From positions 62,001 through 126,000 of the forward strand of contig CALSOU010000003.1 of the NCBI GenBank assembly GCA_943788055.1: a stretch of DNA of 64,000 nt, given 5' to 3'. The notes below the pieces were generated by a model that had not been told where the DNA came from, made no database searches, and worked only from the letters and a program-made list of their open reading frames with translations. The translations under genes and the position numbers were made by a program. Below, piece after piece: positions 1 through 8,778 of this stretch. The stretch comes from an uncultured Saprospiraceae bacterium (GTDB taxonomy: Bacteria; Bacteroidota; Bacteroidia; Chitinophagales; Saprospiraceae). Positions within the stretch are counted from its first letter, which is position 1. The number at the start of each line of letters is the position of its first letter.

Positions 1-54
1 CTAAAGCATTGGTTTGATTCTCCTATATTTAATCTGAATTAAACAATCATCACA

Positions 55-924
55 ATGGATCATAAGAAGCGCATAATTAATCCCGAAGACATAGAAACAA
101 GAGATTTTCATCAATTTCTTTTGGGAGCGGTAGCTCCAAGACCTATTGCTTTCGTTTCTACTGTAAATGCAGATGGAGTTGTAAACCTAGCTCCCTATAG
201 TTTCTTTAACGTCTTTAGTAGTAACCCTCCGATTGCTGTTTTTTCAAGCAACCGCAGAGTGTCAAATAATACGACAAAGGACACCTTAGCAAATCTTAAA
301 ACAAATCCCGAAGCAGTAATTAACGTTGTTGATTATTCAATCGTTCGTCAAATGGCTATTGCAAGCGTTGAATTTCCAAGCGATGTTTCAGAGTTTGATA
401 AATCGGGACTAACTCCTACTCCTGGAGAGGTAGTTAGTGTTCCTATGGTACTAGAATCGCCCGCTAGTATGGAGTGTACTGTAGACGAAATTATTCCATT
501 AGGAGAACGTGGAGGTGCAGGTCATTTGATAATTTGTAAAATTCATAGATTACATGTTCGAGAAGAGGCTATTCAGGAGAATGGACGGTTGGATCCACAC
601 AAGATGGATCTGATGGGTAGAATGGGTAGGGCATATTATGTTCGCGCAAGTGGAAGCAATGTGTTTCCAATTGTTCAAGCTGTTACGCAATTGTGTATCG
701 GGTTTGATCAATTACCAACTGAGATACGTGAAAGCGATTACTTAACTGGAAACGAATTAGCTTTCTTGGCGGGACAAAGAGAAAAGCCTTCGGATTCGGC
801 TTGTCAAGAAGCAAAAACTCGATTCAATAATGACTTAAGCAACACAGAGGCCAAACATAATCGTATTAAAGGCTTAATCGCCGAAGAAGATATTGATTCT
901 GCTTTAGCCTTGACATTCGCTTAG
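55..924 (+). CDS. Flavin reductase-like (FMN-binding split barrel) protein
   Basis: 289 aa starting at ATG 55. Residues about 20-70 carry the characteristic stretch of the flavin reductase/DIM6-NTAB family (APRPIAFVSTVNADGVVNLA, then PYSFFNVFSSNPP), which forms the FMN-binding split-barrel core. Members bind FMN and either reduce free flavin with NAD(P)H or act as small flavoproteins of unknown substrate. The last 90 or so residues fall outside the core and resemble the C-terminal extension common in Bacteroidota members. It is a soluble protein without a signal peptide. It converges with the thiamine-phosphate kinase gene (7-nt gap). The family is clear; the substrate cannot be read from sequence. 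Confidence 0.85.
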   Translation: MDHKKRIINPEDIETRDFHQFLLGAVAPRPIAFVSTVNADGVVNLAPYSFFNVFSSNPPIAVFSSNRRVSNNTTKDTLANLKTNPEAVINVVDYSIVRQMAIASVEFPSDVSEFDKSGLTPTPGEVVSVPMVLESPASMECTVDEIIPLGERGGAGHLIICKIHRLHVREEAIQENGRLDPHKMDLMGRMGRAYYVRASGSNVFPIVQAVTQLCIGFDQLPTEIRESDYLTGNELAFLAGQREKPSDSACQEAKTRFNNDLSNTEAKHNRIKGLIAEEDIDSALALTFA

Positions 925-931
925 TTCCAAA

Positions 932-1975
932 CTATTTTTCTTCTTGTTCAAAGTGCTTCCAACCCTGAGCTGTCAGTTTGTGGAAGTTCCCTCCTGTAGT
1001 TTTTAACATGGCCCCATATGAAGGGTCTGTAACATCACCGATTATATACACATCAGGCATCGTTCGTATTTTGTCTAGATCTCCGGAGTCGACTGTAAAT
1101 AGTAATTCATAATCCTCTCCTCCACTTAATGCACATGTAATTGGATCCATGCTGAAACTAATGGCTGTTTTTTCCGTCTCAGGGTGAATTGGAACTTTGC
1201 TTTCTTCTAGTAAAACTCCTACATCTGATTCTTTACAGAGATGTAAAATCTCAGACGAAAGTCCATCACTTACATCGATCATAGAAGTTGGAAAGATATC
1301 ATGCTCTGCCATGTATGCGATAATATCACCTCGAGCTTCTGGCTTCAATTGTTTACCTAATAGATGCTGGTGTTCTTTTAGTTCAGGTTTTACATTTGGG
1401 TTGTCTAGAAAGAGCATCTTTTCGCGTTCAAGAATCTGTAAACCCAAGTATGCAGCACCGAGATCACCAGATACGCATAGTATATCACCAGGTCTAGCGC
1501 CACTTCGGTAGGTAACTCGCTCTGGCATTGCACGACCGATAGCTGTAATATTTATAAATAAACCCTTATTGGATGATGTTGTGTCTCCACCGACTAAATC
1601 TATTTTGTAGTGATCACACGCTGCACGAACACCTGCATAAAATTCCTCTAAAGCTTCTACTGAAAAACGATTTGAAATTGCTAGTGAAACAAGGATCTGT
1701 TGCGGTATTGCATTCATTGCATAGATATCTGATACATTAACACTGACTGCTTTATACCCCAAGTGTTTCAATGGAGTATACATCATATCAAAATGGATAC
1801 CCTCTACTAATGAGTCAGTCGAAACGACCGTCAACCAGTTTTGATTGTTGATTACAGCTGCATCATCCCCTATGGACTTGACTGTTGATTCTTTTTGTAT
1901 TGTAAAGGATTTAGTGAGATGGTCAATTAACCCAAATTCACCAAATTCGTTAACATCTGTTCGTTTCTCTTCCAT
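932..1975 (-). CDS. thiL: Thiamine-monophosphate kinase ThiL
   Basis: 347 aa, ATG start. ThiL phosphorylates thiamine monophosphate with ATP to thiamine diphosphate, the last step of cofactor synthesis. Motifs in order: GDDAAVI near residue 37 (metal-binding aspartates), STDSLVEGIHFD, VGGDTTSS, DVSDGLSSEI and GEDYELLFTV, the standard order for the AIRS-like ThiL fold. Length is typical. It lies 71 nt downstream of a TRAP transporter gene pair on the same strand, but no other thiamine gene is nearby, so no pathway operon is evident. Confidence 0.93.
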   Translation of the reverse strand: MEEKRTDVNEFGEFGLIDHLTKSFTIQKESTVKSIGDDAAVINNQNWLTVVSTDSLVEGIHFDMMYTPLKHLGYKAVSVNVSDIYAMNAIPQQILVSLAISNRFSVEALEEFYAGVRAACDHYKIDLVGGDTTSSNKGLFINITAIGRAMPERVTYRSGARPGDILCVSGDLGAAYLGLQILEREKMLFLDNPNVKPELKEHQHLLGKQLKPEARGDIIAYMAEHDIFPTSMIDVSDGLSSEILHLCKESDVGVLLEESKVPIHPETEKTAISFSMDPITCALSGGEDYELLFTVDSGDLDKIRTMPDVYIIGDVTDPSYGAMLKTTGGNFHKLTAQGWKHFEQEEK

Positions 1976-2046
1976 AGCGCAAAATTCGGTAAAATATCTG
2001 GAAGATAATACTACATTTCAATGCTTCTATCTAGCGATGAATAGTT

Positions 2047-3390
2047 CTATATTATTCGGATTAGTCCTGGAAATACAACAATAAGAATAATGAGTACTAG
2101 TTGTATTAATACAAAGGGAATTATTCCTCTATATATCTGTCTTGTAGATACATTTGGAGGAGCGACGCCCTTTAGATAAAATAGTGAAAAGCCAAAAGGA
2201 GGCGTCAAAAAGGACGTTTGTAAATTAAGTGCGATTAACACACCGACCCAAAGCATATCCATATCATATTGATTGAATAAGGGAGTTATTACTGGAACCA
2301 TAATAAATATAATCTCAATAAAGTCAATAAAGAAGCCTGCAATAAAGAGGATGATCATGACTATGAGTAGGAATGCATATGGGGAAAGTTGCAGATAGTT
2401 GATCGTTTCAACTAGCAGGTCATCTCCTCCAAGAATTCTAAAGAGAAACGCAAAAGTTGTTGCACCTAATAAAATCATGAAGACCATACTTGTGAGATGG
2501 GTGGTTTGAGTCATCACTGACTTTAGAACATCCCATCTAAGAGCGCGATTCAAAATAGTAAGTAAAATTGCTCCCATGGCACCTACAGCAGCAGCTTCAG
2601 TGGGAGATGCAATACCAGCAAAAATTGAACCCAGAACAAGAACAATTAGCGACAGCGGCAATACAAATGCCTTCACTATTCGTTTTAAGTAGCCTGGTCG
2701 TCTGAAACTAGCAAGTCTTTCGTCATCCATCGCAGGCGCTTTTTCAGGAGAAATCCTTGCAACAATGATAACGTAGATTATATAAGCTGCGACAAGCATC
2801 AATCCTGGAAGAATTGCTGCTCGGAACATAAGCCCAACATCAACAGGACTTCCTCCTCTATTACTACTATTGATTGTGTCGGCAAGTAGCACTAGTAAAA
2901 TTGATGGTGGAATAATTACACCCAAAGTCCCACTGGCGGCAATAGTACCTGTTGCCAACGGAATATCGTACCCACGCTTTATGAGGGTAGGAAGACTTAT
3001 AAGTCCCATTGTAACTACAGTCGCTCCAACTATTCCAGTAGAAGCTGCAAGTAAGGCACCAACAATTATTACAGAAATTGCAAGTCCTCCTCGAAATTTA
3101 CCAAATAAAGAGCTCATCGTTTCCAATAGACTTTCTGCCAAGCCTGATTTTTCCAGCATAATACCCATAAAAATGAACAAAGGGACCGCCATCAATACGT
3201 AGTTATTCATAATGCCAAACATCCGATTTGAAAGCAAACGCATGTCTTTTAAATCAACAAAATCAGGTGCAAATACAGCACAGCTAAGTGCAAATAAAAT
3301 AGATAAACCACCAAGTGTAAAGGATACAGGATAACCTTTGAGAACAGTGATGAAAATACTTATAAATAGAATGACCGCTAATATCTCCAT
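2047..3390 (-). CDS. dctM: TRAP transporter large permease (DctM)
   Basis: 447 aa, ATG start, with about a dozen hydrophobic segments spread over the whole length. It matches the DctM/SiaM large subunit of tripartite ATP-independent periplasmic transporters, which use the sodium or proton gradient to import organic acids delivered by a periplasmic binding protein. Recognisable parts are the N-terminal YPVSFTLGGLS segment, the MAVPLFIFMGIMLEKSGLAE segment and the C-terminal LQTSFLTPPFGFSLFYLKG segment. The small subunit gene lies 3 nt upstream, so the two form an operon. No DctP binding-protein gene is present on either side, so the substrate is unknown. Confidence 0.93.
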   Translation of the reverse strand: MEILAVILFISIFITVLKGYPVSFTLGGLSILFALSCAVFAPDFVDLKDMRLLSNRMFGIMNNYVLMAVPLFIFMGIMLEKSGLAESLLETMSSLFGKFRGGLAISVIIVGALLAASTGIVGATVVTMGLISLPTLIKRGYDIPLATGTIAASGTLGVIIPPSILLVLLADTINSSNRGGSPVDVGLMFRAAILPGLMLVAAYIIYVIIVARISPEKAPAMDDERLASFRRPGYLKRIVKAFVLPLSLIVLVLGSIFAGIASPTEAAAVGAMGAILLTILNRALRWDVLKSVMTQTTHLTSMVFMILLGATTFAFLFRILGGDDLLVETINYLQLSPYAFLLIVMIILFIAGFFIDFIEIIFIMVPVITPLFNQYDMDMLWVGVLIALNLQTSFLTPPFGFSLFYLKGVAPPNVSTRQIYRGIIPFVLIQLVLIILIVVFPGLIRII

Positions 3391-3393
3391 AGG

Positions 3394-3894
3394 CTAAGAT
3401 CTTTTCTTGAGGTGATGTAACGATTTGTATATCGAACTGATACCCTGAAGAAATAATAAAAAGAAACCTACAAGTAGTATGCCCTTTAATACGTACAATG
3501 CTGGTAAACCGCCAGGTTGAGATGAGCTCTCACCTATACGAAGTGACTTAAGAAAGTATCGCTGTAAAATATAAATCATTACTAGTGTCCATGGCAAAAG
3601 GAAGATGAGTCCACCCACTATATTTACAAAAGCTTGTTTTTTAATGGACATATTTGAATAGAATACATCAACCCTAACATGTCTATCTTTCTGAAATGCG
3701 TAAGCAGAACCGAGTAAAAAAATGATGGCAAATACATAGATCTCTAATTCCATCATCCACACTCTACTCCACTGAAAAAAATAACGAAGCAGCACATCTA
3801 GACAGACAAGAAGCACAAGAAGTAGTGTGCTCCACGAGGCAAAAGTACCTAGTACAGCATTGAGTCGGTCGATATAGTGAACAATGGTTTTCAC
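3394..3894 (-). CDS. dctQ: TRAP transporter small permease (DctQ)
   Basis: 166 aa with four hydrophobic segments, as expected for the DctQ small membrane subunit of TRAP transporters. The start codon is GTG (positions 3894-3892). The WMMELEIYVFAIIFLLGSAY and KDRHVRVDVFYS stretches are typical of the family. It is the first gene of a two-gene DctQM operon, with a 3-nt gap to dctM. The upstream neighbour is a divergent broken glycosyltransferase, so the usual binding-protein partner is not local. Confidence 0.88.
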   Translation of the reverse strand: MKTIVHYIDRLNAVLGTFASWSTLLLVLLVCLDVLLRYFFQWSRVWMMELEIYVFAIIFLLGSAYAFQKDRHVRVDVFYSNMSIKKQAFVNIVGGLIFLLPWTLVMIYILQRYFLKSLRIGESSSQPGGLPALYVLKGILLVGFFLLFLQGISSIYKSLHHLKKRS

Positions 3895-4059
3895 AATGGT
3901 AGATTTCGTTTTTACTTCGAGAGTGAAGATATGAAATTATAGACGTTAGACAAATGCAAAAGCTAATTGAAGGTACATATCAGAGATTGAATTCATGAGT
4001 TGTTTTTTAAAATCTTGATGTCTGATAAAGTGACTACCTTTGATTAGCGTTTTGTAACT

Positions 4060-4796
4060 ATGAAGCTTGCTGTCATTATTCCTTACTACAATGAAGCGAA
4101 ATTTATTGCTCGATGTCTTGATTCTATCGGGCCTTCAAGCTTGTCTGATGTATTTGTAGTGGATAATTCAGAGTATCCTGCTGATATATCAAAAAAAGTA
4201 CAGCTTATTCGAAGTGAAGAAAGTAAAATAGGCTTTGGAGCAGCTGTGAATTTAGGATTAGAGAAAATATATGAAAGTGCTTATGACTATGTTCTTGTTC
4301 TGAATCAAGATGCTTATTTCGCTCAGGGTCACTTCCGAAAATTAGTGGACTATCTTGAGAATAACATTTTGGATCGCTTTGCAAGCCCTATGATTTATAA
4401 ACAAGCCTTGCAATCAGAAATGCCTTTTATTATGTAACGCTATTTTCCTAATGGTTTCCCACTGAGGCTAAAGACATCGATGATTTTGTAGGTGTTGCTC
4501 TTACTGCCCCTGTAGCTTTAATGAAATCACTCCGAGGTTTTGATACGAGGTACTTCATGTATTATGAAGACAATGATCTCATCGCTCGATCAGGAATAGA
4601 AAAGCCTGTAAGAATTTCACCTTGTGTGCACGTTGCTCATCACAATCCAGAACTACTTGATGTTAGCCCCATGCCGATAGAAAAACAACGATGGCAACGC
4701 AAAAGTGTTTTAAGGTATCAGAGGAAGCATGGTAATCGATTGAATTGGTTTATTTCTATGATCAAGCATGTAATCAAACTAGCGTTAGGAAGGTAG
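4060..4796 (+). pseudogene. Broken family 2 glycosyltransferase
   Basis: A GT2 glycosyltransferase is split over two frames. The first part (4060-4434, 125 codons, ending at TAA 4435-4437) has the GT-A start VIIPYYNEAKFIARCLDSI and the DXD-region LNQDAYF. The second part, in another frame, continues from about 4452 to 4796 with DFVGVALTAPVALMKSLRGF and MYYEDNDL, the acceptor-side motif of rhamnosyl or sugar transferases acting on cell-surface glycans. At least two lesions separate the halves: a frameshift and an in-frame TAA (4435 or 4449, depending on where the shift is placed). It is therefore probably a pseudogene; assembly error is less likely but cannot be excluded. Confidence 0.8.
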
Positions 4797-4797
4797 T

Positions 4798-5727
4798 TTA
4801 ATCATTCTCTAGTAACTCAGAATAGTGATTAACCAATCTGATATTGTCGATCTTATTATTGACAATATGCTGTCGGATACGTTTTTCGTTTTTCAAATTT
4901 CCTGCAAGTATCAAGATGATCTGGCCGATTTGATTCGGGTATTTTTCTCGTAGTGAAGTATAGATATCATAATCTTGTTCCGCAAGATCTCCGATACAAG
5001 TAAATTTCGTATCAGTGAAGATTGAAAGCATTCTGGTGATCGCATTGTATTTGGCAGTACTTGGAATTCTTTTCTTCCAAAGCAGAAAGAAACCAAAATC
5101 TCTGAGTTGGATTATTCCAGAAGGAAATTTATTGTAATTCATAAATGCCTGAATGTAATCATAGAGATTCCAAGGGCTATTGGATACATAAATAGCGGGA
5201 CCAGGAAGTTCTGTCTTATTGACCATCATTCTATAGAAACGAGAAGCATTCTTGACAGGAGATCGCTTAAAGGGATTTACAAAGATTGTATTGTATAGCA
5301 TGCGCAATCGAAAACGAGAGTTTACGTGTGTTACGAGAAGTGTGTCATCGATATCGCTTATTATTCCATGTGGCATTTTGTGAACATATGCACGCATGTT
5401 GCAAGCTTGCACATAAGTTTTAGTCTTTATTTCACTTGAAAGTTGGACGTCATCAAGTATGTCAGCGGTTTCTGTTCTTTCAAATAAAAAATGAAAATAC
5501 CCTTCATCGTCGGTTTGAGAATGTATCTCATAGTATTGAGACTTCAATGTGATTTTAGTGTAAGGAACTTTTCTGCTTAGCAGTCGCAAACCTGTAGAAA
5601 TAAGTGATGAGAAAATTCCTTGATTAGCGTCGAGTCTTAACCCTCTATCTTTTAGTAGTCGTCCTTGCACAAACACATGTGACTTGGTGTAAAACTGAGC
5701 ATATATTTGAATCTGATATTTATCCAT
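4798..5727 (-). CDS. App1-type phosphatidate phosphatase domain protein (DUF2183)
   Basis: About 309 aa from ATG 5727; a TTG five codons upstream is less likely as the start. The centre holds the HAD-like motif ISDIDDTLLVTHVNS (DxDxT), followed by AIYVSNSPWNLYDYIQAFM and the GIIQLRDFG segment. This is the order seen in the App1 catalytic domain of yeast phosphatidate phosphatase and its bacterial relatives. By family knowledge it would dephosphorylate a phospholipid-like phosphate; the bacterial substrate is not established. The first 120 residues hold a beta-rich region, also usual for these proteins. There is no signal peptide. It converges with the broken glycosyltransferase (1-nt gap). 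Confidence 0.85.
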   Translation of the reverse strand: MDKYQIQIYAQFYTKSHVFVQGRLLKDRGLRLDANQGIFSSLISTGLRLLSRKVPYTKITLKSQYYEIHSQTDDEGYFHFLFERTETADILDDVQLSSEIKTKTYVQACNMRAYVHKMPHGIISDIDDTLLVTHVNSRFRLRMLYNTIFVNPFKRSPVKNASRFYRMMVNKTELPGPAIYVSNSPWNLYDYIQAFMNYNKFPSGIIQLRDFGFFLLWKKRIPSTAKYNAITRMLSIFTDTKFTCIGDLAEQDYDIYTSLREKYPNQIGQIILILAGNLKNEKRIRQHIVNNKIDNIRLVNHYSELLEND

Positions 5728-5995
5728 CGGGTCTGCTCCCAAAAATAGGATTTTCTACTTCACTTGCTTTGTTCAGTAATGGACTTTCGTCCAAAAAGCA
5801 TCCCAGAAAACATTAAGGCTCCTTAATCTGATAAGAGACCTTAAGACTTCCCCCTTTTTTCGTTAATCTTCTCATAATACTGCGTTTTTGATAAAACGAC
5901 TTCGATTTTGGATCGTCTAAGTTGTACCAAGAAGACAGCTTCAGTTCCAAAGAAAAATGAACAAGGCTGATTTGATCACACTAAATGAAAGAATT

Positions 5996-6361
5996 ATGAA
6001 AAAGAGACAATGGGTTTTTATCAACAGTATGACTGCAATGCTTTTCTTTGGTATAAGCGCTTCAGCTCAATACACCGATTATCAAGGAAACTATGACTAT
6101 GATGACCGAATAGTAATTATCAATGATTTTGATGATCATCAAAGGTTCCGAGACGGGAATAGAAATAATCATCGTAGAAATAATCGAATCCAACAAGAGA
6201 GGCGATGGAAAGAAAGAATACTTAGACGAGCATATCGCATAGCTGAAGCAGATGGACGAGTTAGTAGAAGAGAGGCACGAGAAATCAGACAACTCGAACA
6301 AGAACTAGGAATTCGCCGTAGCAACAATCGGAATAATAGATATAGAATAGATAGAAGATAA
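5996..6361 (+). CDS. Small secreted arginine-rich protein, unknown function
   Basis: 121 aa from ATG 5996. An ATG at 5957 would add 13 residues in front of an otherwise good signal peptide, so the later start is preferred. Signal peptide MKKRQWVFINSMTAMLFFGI ends at SASAQ. The mature part has an acidic and tyrosine-rich stretch (YTDYQGNYDYDDRIV), then a long Arg/Asn/Glu-rich region with RIAEADGRVSRREAREIRQL, which loosely resembles an EF-hand-like or TerB-like helix. No known family is recognised with confidence. The strong basic bias suggests a periplasmic protein that binds polyanions, but that is only inference. Confidence 0.65.
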   Translation: MKKRQWVFINSMTAMLFFGISASAQYTDYQGNYDYDDRIVIINDFDDHQRFRDGNRNNHRRNNRIQQERRWKERILRRAYRIAEADGRVSRREAREIRQLEQELGIRRSNNRNNRYRIDRR

Positions 6362-6441
6362 GGTGAAAAGAAAGCTAAGTTTGGTTGCCGCACAGATTTA
6401 GAAGCCTATGCCGCTTTTTTTAGCGAAAGGTTGGCGAAATT

Positions 6442-7953
6442 TCACTTACTTTTTAGTCTTAACAACCCCACCTTCGCTTTTTGATGAAGAGAGCGTTGGT
6501 ATTGAGACGATTTTGATTTAAGACATTGGTTATAGTGAAAATTTGCTGACTTGTAGTCTTGTTGAAGTTCATAGACTTGACCAAGATAAAAGTGTGATGC
6601 GATCTGATAGTAAAGATCCTCAGTGTAAGAAAAGGAGAGACAATGTTGATAGCTATCGATAGCTTCTTGAAGTCTACCTAGATTTTGTAAAATTCTTGCT
6701 TTTCTGTACGCATATTCAATTGCGTGGTTTAGTTTGAGATCTGATGAATCCAATTGCTCAAGCTCAGCTAGGGCCTCATTTAAATATGCACCATCGCTTA
6801 GCAAACGAACTTTGAGTAGAGTTCGATTTGGCAATAATCTTTGACAAGCTAAATTTAGAGCTTGTTTGTCTTCATCAATCAAATCTTCTCCCTTTAATAA
6901 ACAGAAGGTCATATTCCTTCGATATTCTATGGAATCGCCTTCTATTACCCAAGCATGCCAAGCTAGTTTTTGATATGCTTCTTTTATATAATGCCTTCCT
7001 TGGAAATAGTTTAGAAATCTTCGAATATACCGATCACTGTCTGTATCCAATCGATTTAATTTATAGATTCCTTTGAGATAGTCGAGATAATAAAGCGGGT
7101 GTTGTGATAATGTTGGTTTGTAACTTTCCAGTATATGAATTGCTTCATCATTTTTACCAGTATTATGCGCGATATTTGCCACAATAAAGCAAAGTAGGGG
7201 ATTCTGGGATGGATCAAGATGCTCACTTTGAGAGCTTTCATAAGCAAGTTCGGATCGATTCAAAATATGAAGCTCAATAAGAGATTTGATAACGAGAACT
7301 TCTGAAGCAAACGGGAATTCATCTATTGCCATTTTTTCCTCGACTTCCTTTATTTCGTTATACCCTTGTTCGATTGATCCATTGAACGAACTAACCCAAG
7401 ACAAGATACTTTTGTAAGATTCAGGAATGGTTCCTACCAAAGCATGAAGTGCACTAAGACTTTTTTTGTTGGCGATGAAGTTTGGGAAGCGCTTATCATT
7501 TTCCTCCAACAAACTAATTGCACGATTCATTTCTAACAAAGCTGTTGTATACTCTTCAAATTTTAGTCGAAGTAGTGCCCATTGAAGTAATATTTCCGCT
7601 TGGGAAAAATTATAATAAGGAGAGGTTTTGTCACCTTCTTGAATTTTCGAAAGTCGTTCGTTTTTCCGATCTCTGATTGACTTGAAGTATTCGTAATCTT
7701 CATCAATAAAGCACCGAAAAAAATCGATGTAGTTTTCAACATGATAAACAAGAAAGTTACTCGGGTTATCAGCCTTATATGAAGATATTGATGTTTCAGC
7801 CTTCTCTAAATTAAGCTGTGTAATATCTTCATAAATAGTCTTTAGTTCGTGATCAAATTCGAATTTTTGAGCATTTATTTGTGGTATACACAACGAAAAA
7901 ATGAATAGAGTTAGAGCAACTGTTTTTCCTGAAAAACAAAAAGCGCTCTTCAC
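6442..7953 (-). CDS. Secreted TPR-type repeat protein
   Basis: About 503 aa, taking GTG 7953-7951 as start. This gives the signal peptide MKSAFCFSGKTVALTLFIFS ending at INAQ. A longer reading from TTG 7998 adds 15 residues. The mature protein is mostly paired amphipathic helices with TPR-like repeats, clearest in the C-terminal third (GRLQEAIDSYQHCLSF and DYKSANFHYNQCLK). It is likely a periplasmic scaffold; the partner is unknown. The preferred GTG lies inside the hairpin of the upstream gene's terminator, so expression probably needs readthrough and opening of the hairpin. No ATG lies near the signal peptide. Confidence 0.75.
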   Translation of the reverse strand: MKSAFCFSGKTVALTLFIFSLCIPQINAQKFEFDHELKTIYEDITQLNLEKAETSISSYKADNPSNFLVYHVENYIDFFRCFIDEDYEYFKSIRDRKNERLSKIQEGDKTSPYYNFSQAEILLQWALLRLKFEEYTTALLEMNRAISLLEENDKRFPNFIANKKSLSALHALVGTIPESYKSILSWVSSFNGSIEQGYNEIKEVEEKMAIDEFPFASEVLVIKSLIELHILNRSELAYESSQSEHLDPSQNPLLCFIVANIAHNTGKNDEAIHILESYKPTLSQHPLYYLDYLKGIYKLNRLDTDSDRYIRRFLNYFQGRHYIKEAYQKLAWHAWVIEGDSIEYRRNMTFCLLKGEDLIDEDKQALNLACQRLLPNRTLLKVRLLSDGAYLNEALAELEQLDSSDLKLNHAIEYAYRKARILQNLGRLQEAIDSYQHCLSFSYTEDLYYQIASHFYLGQVYELQQDYKSANFHYNQCLKSKSSQYQRSLHQKAKVGLLRLKSK

Positions 7954-7970
7954 CAAATTGCGAAGAGCGC
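7931..7970 (-). terminator. Intrinsic terminator downstream of zinc-ribbon gene
   Basis: On the minus strand a perfect 9-bp GC-rich stem (7970-7962 with 7951-7943, 10-nt loop) is followed by TTTTTGTTTTTC. It begins 47 nt after the stop of the zinc-ribbon gene. It also overlaps the start region of the next gene; the GTG that best fits that gene's signal peptide is at the base of the loop. Confidence 0.8.
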
Positions 7971-8016
7971 CTTCAATATGTTTTATATTACTTCTCAAAT
8001 TGCTTTCGATAGAAAA

Positions 8017-8772
8017 CTACTTAGGAGATAGAGACGATGCTAATTCTTCGTCTACTAATACACGACCGCAGTGCTCACAAGCAATAATATTCTTTCTTGC
8101 AGAAATTTCGATTCTGATCTGAGGTGGTACACGGTTGAAGCAACCTCCACAAGCTTCTCTTTCCACAGGAACAACGGCTAACTTGTTTTGGTAACGACTA
8201 CGAATTCGATTATACGATTTCATTAATCTAGCATCAACGTTTTTCTTAAGTTTATCGCTCTGCTTGATTAATTTAGCTTCCTCTTTTTCAGTTTTAGCTA
8301 TAATCTTTTCTAATTCAACTTTCTTGATCTCAAGATCTTTATTTTTTGAATCTAGTCTTCCTTCAGCTTCAGAGCGAACTTCTTCTTTCGCTTGAACCTG
8401 TACGTCTAGTTCTTTAATCTTTTTATTTGACAATTGAATTTCAAGATTTTGCATCTCGATTTCTTTTGTCAATGCCTCGTACTCACGATTATTTTTCACA
8501 TCGTCCAGCTGCTTCTGGTATCGAACGATTAAGCTTTCTGATTCATTAATATTGGCTTGGTGATTTGAAATAGTAGACGATAAATCATCCATCGTTTCTG
8601 TTAACTTGGAAATGCGAGTTTGAAGACCTGTGATATCGTCTTCTAGATCACTAACTTCCATAGGTAATGCACCTTTCAAGTTGCTGATTTGATCAATTTC
8701 AGAATCAATCAACTGAATTGCGTAAAGCTGATTAAGCTTCTGCTCTACCGTAGTTTCTGTCTTTGTTGCCAT
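8017..8772 (-). CDS. Zinc-ribbon coiled-coil protein (COG1579-like)
   Basis: 251 aa, ATG start. Residues about 15-185 form a long coiled coil rich in Glu, Lys and Leu. A C-terminal zinc ribbon follows, with cysteine pairs CGGC (in EACGGCFNRVPPQIRIEI) and CEHC (in IACEHCGRVLVDEE). The architecture matches the C4-type zinc-ribbon family of COG1579, which is widespread in bacteria and has been suggested to bind nucleic acid; its function is not settled. The Nif3-like gene lies 6 nt upstream. This pair of genes is often adjacent in bacterial genomes, suggesting joint expression. Confidence 0.85.
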   Translation of the reverse strand: MATKTETTVEQKLNQLYAIQLIDSEIDQISNLKGALPMEVSDLEDDITGLQTRISKLTETMDDLSSTISNHQANINESESLIVRYQKQLDDVKNNREYEALTKEIEMQNLEIQLSNKKIKELDVQVQAKEEVRSEAEGRLDSKNKDLEIKKVELEKIIAKTEKEEAKLIKQSDKLKKNVDARLMKSYNRIRSRYQNKLAVVPVEREACGGCFNRVPPQIRIEISARKNIIACEHCGRVLVDEELASSLSPK

Positions 8773-8778
8773 ATATGA

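Noticed and set aside
1-54. Possible gene or tRNA at the left edge
   Set aside because: 54 nt of AT-rich sequence, no open frame and no tRNA-like fold; probably the leader of the first gene.
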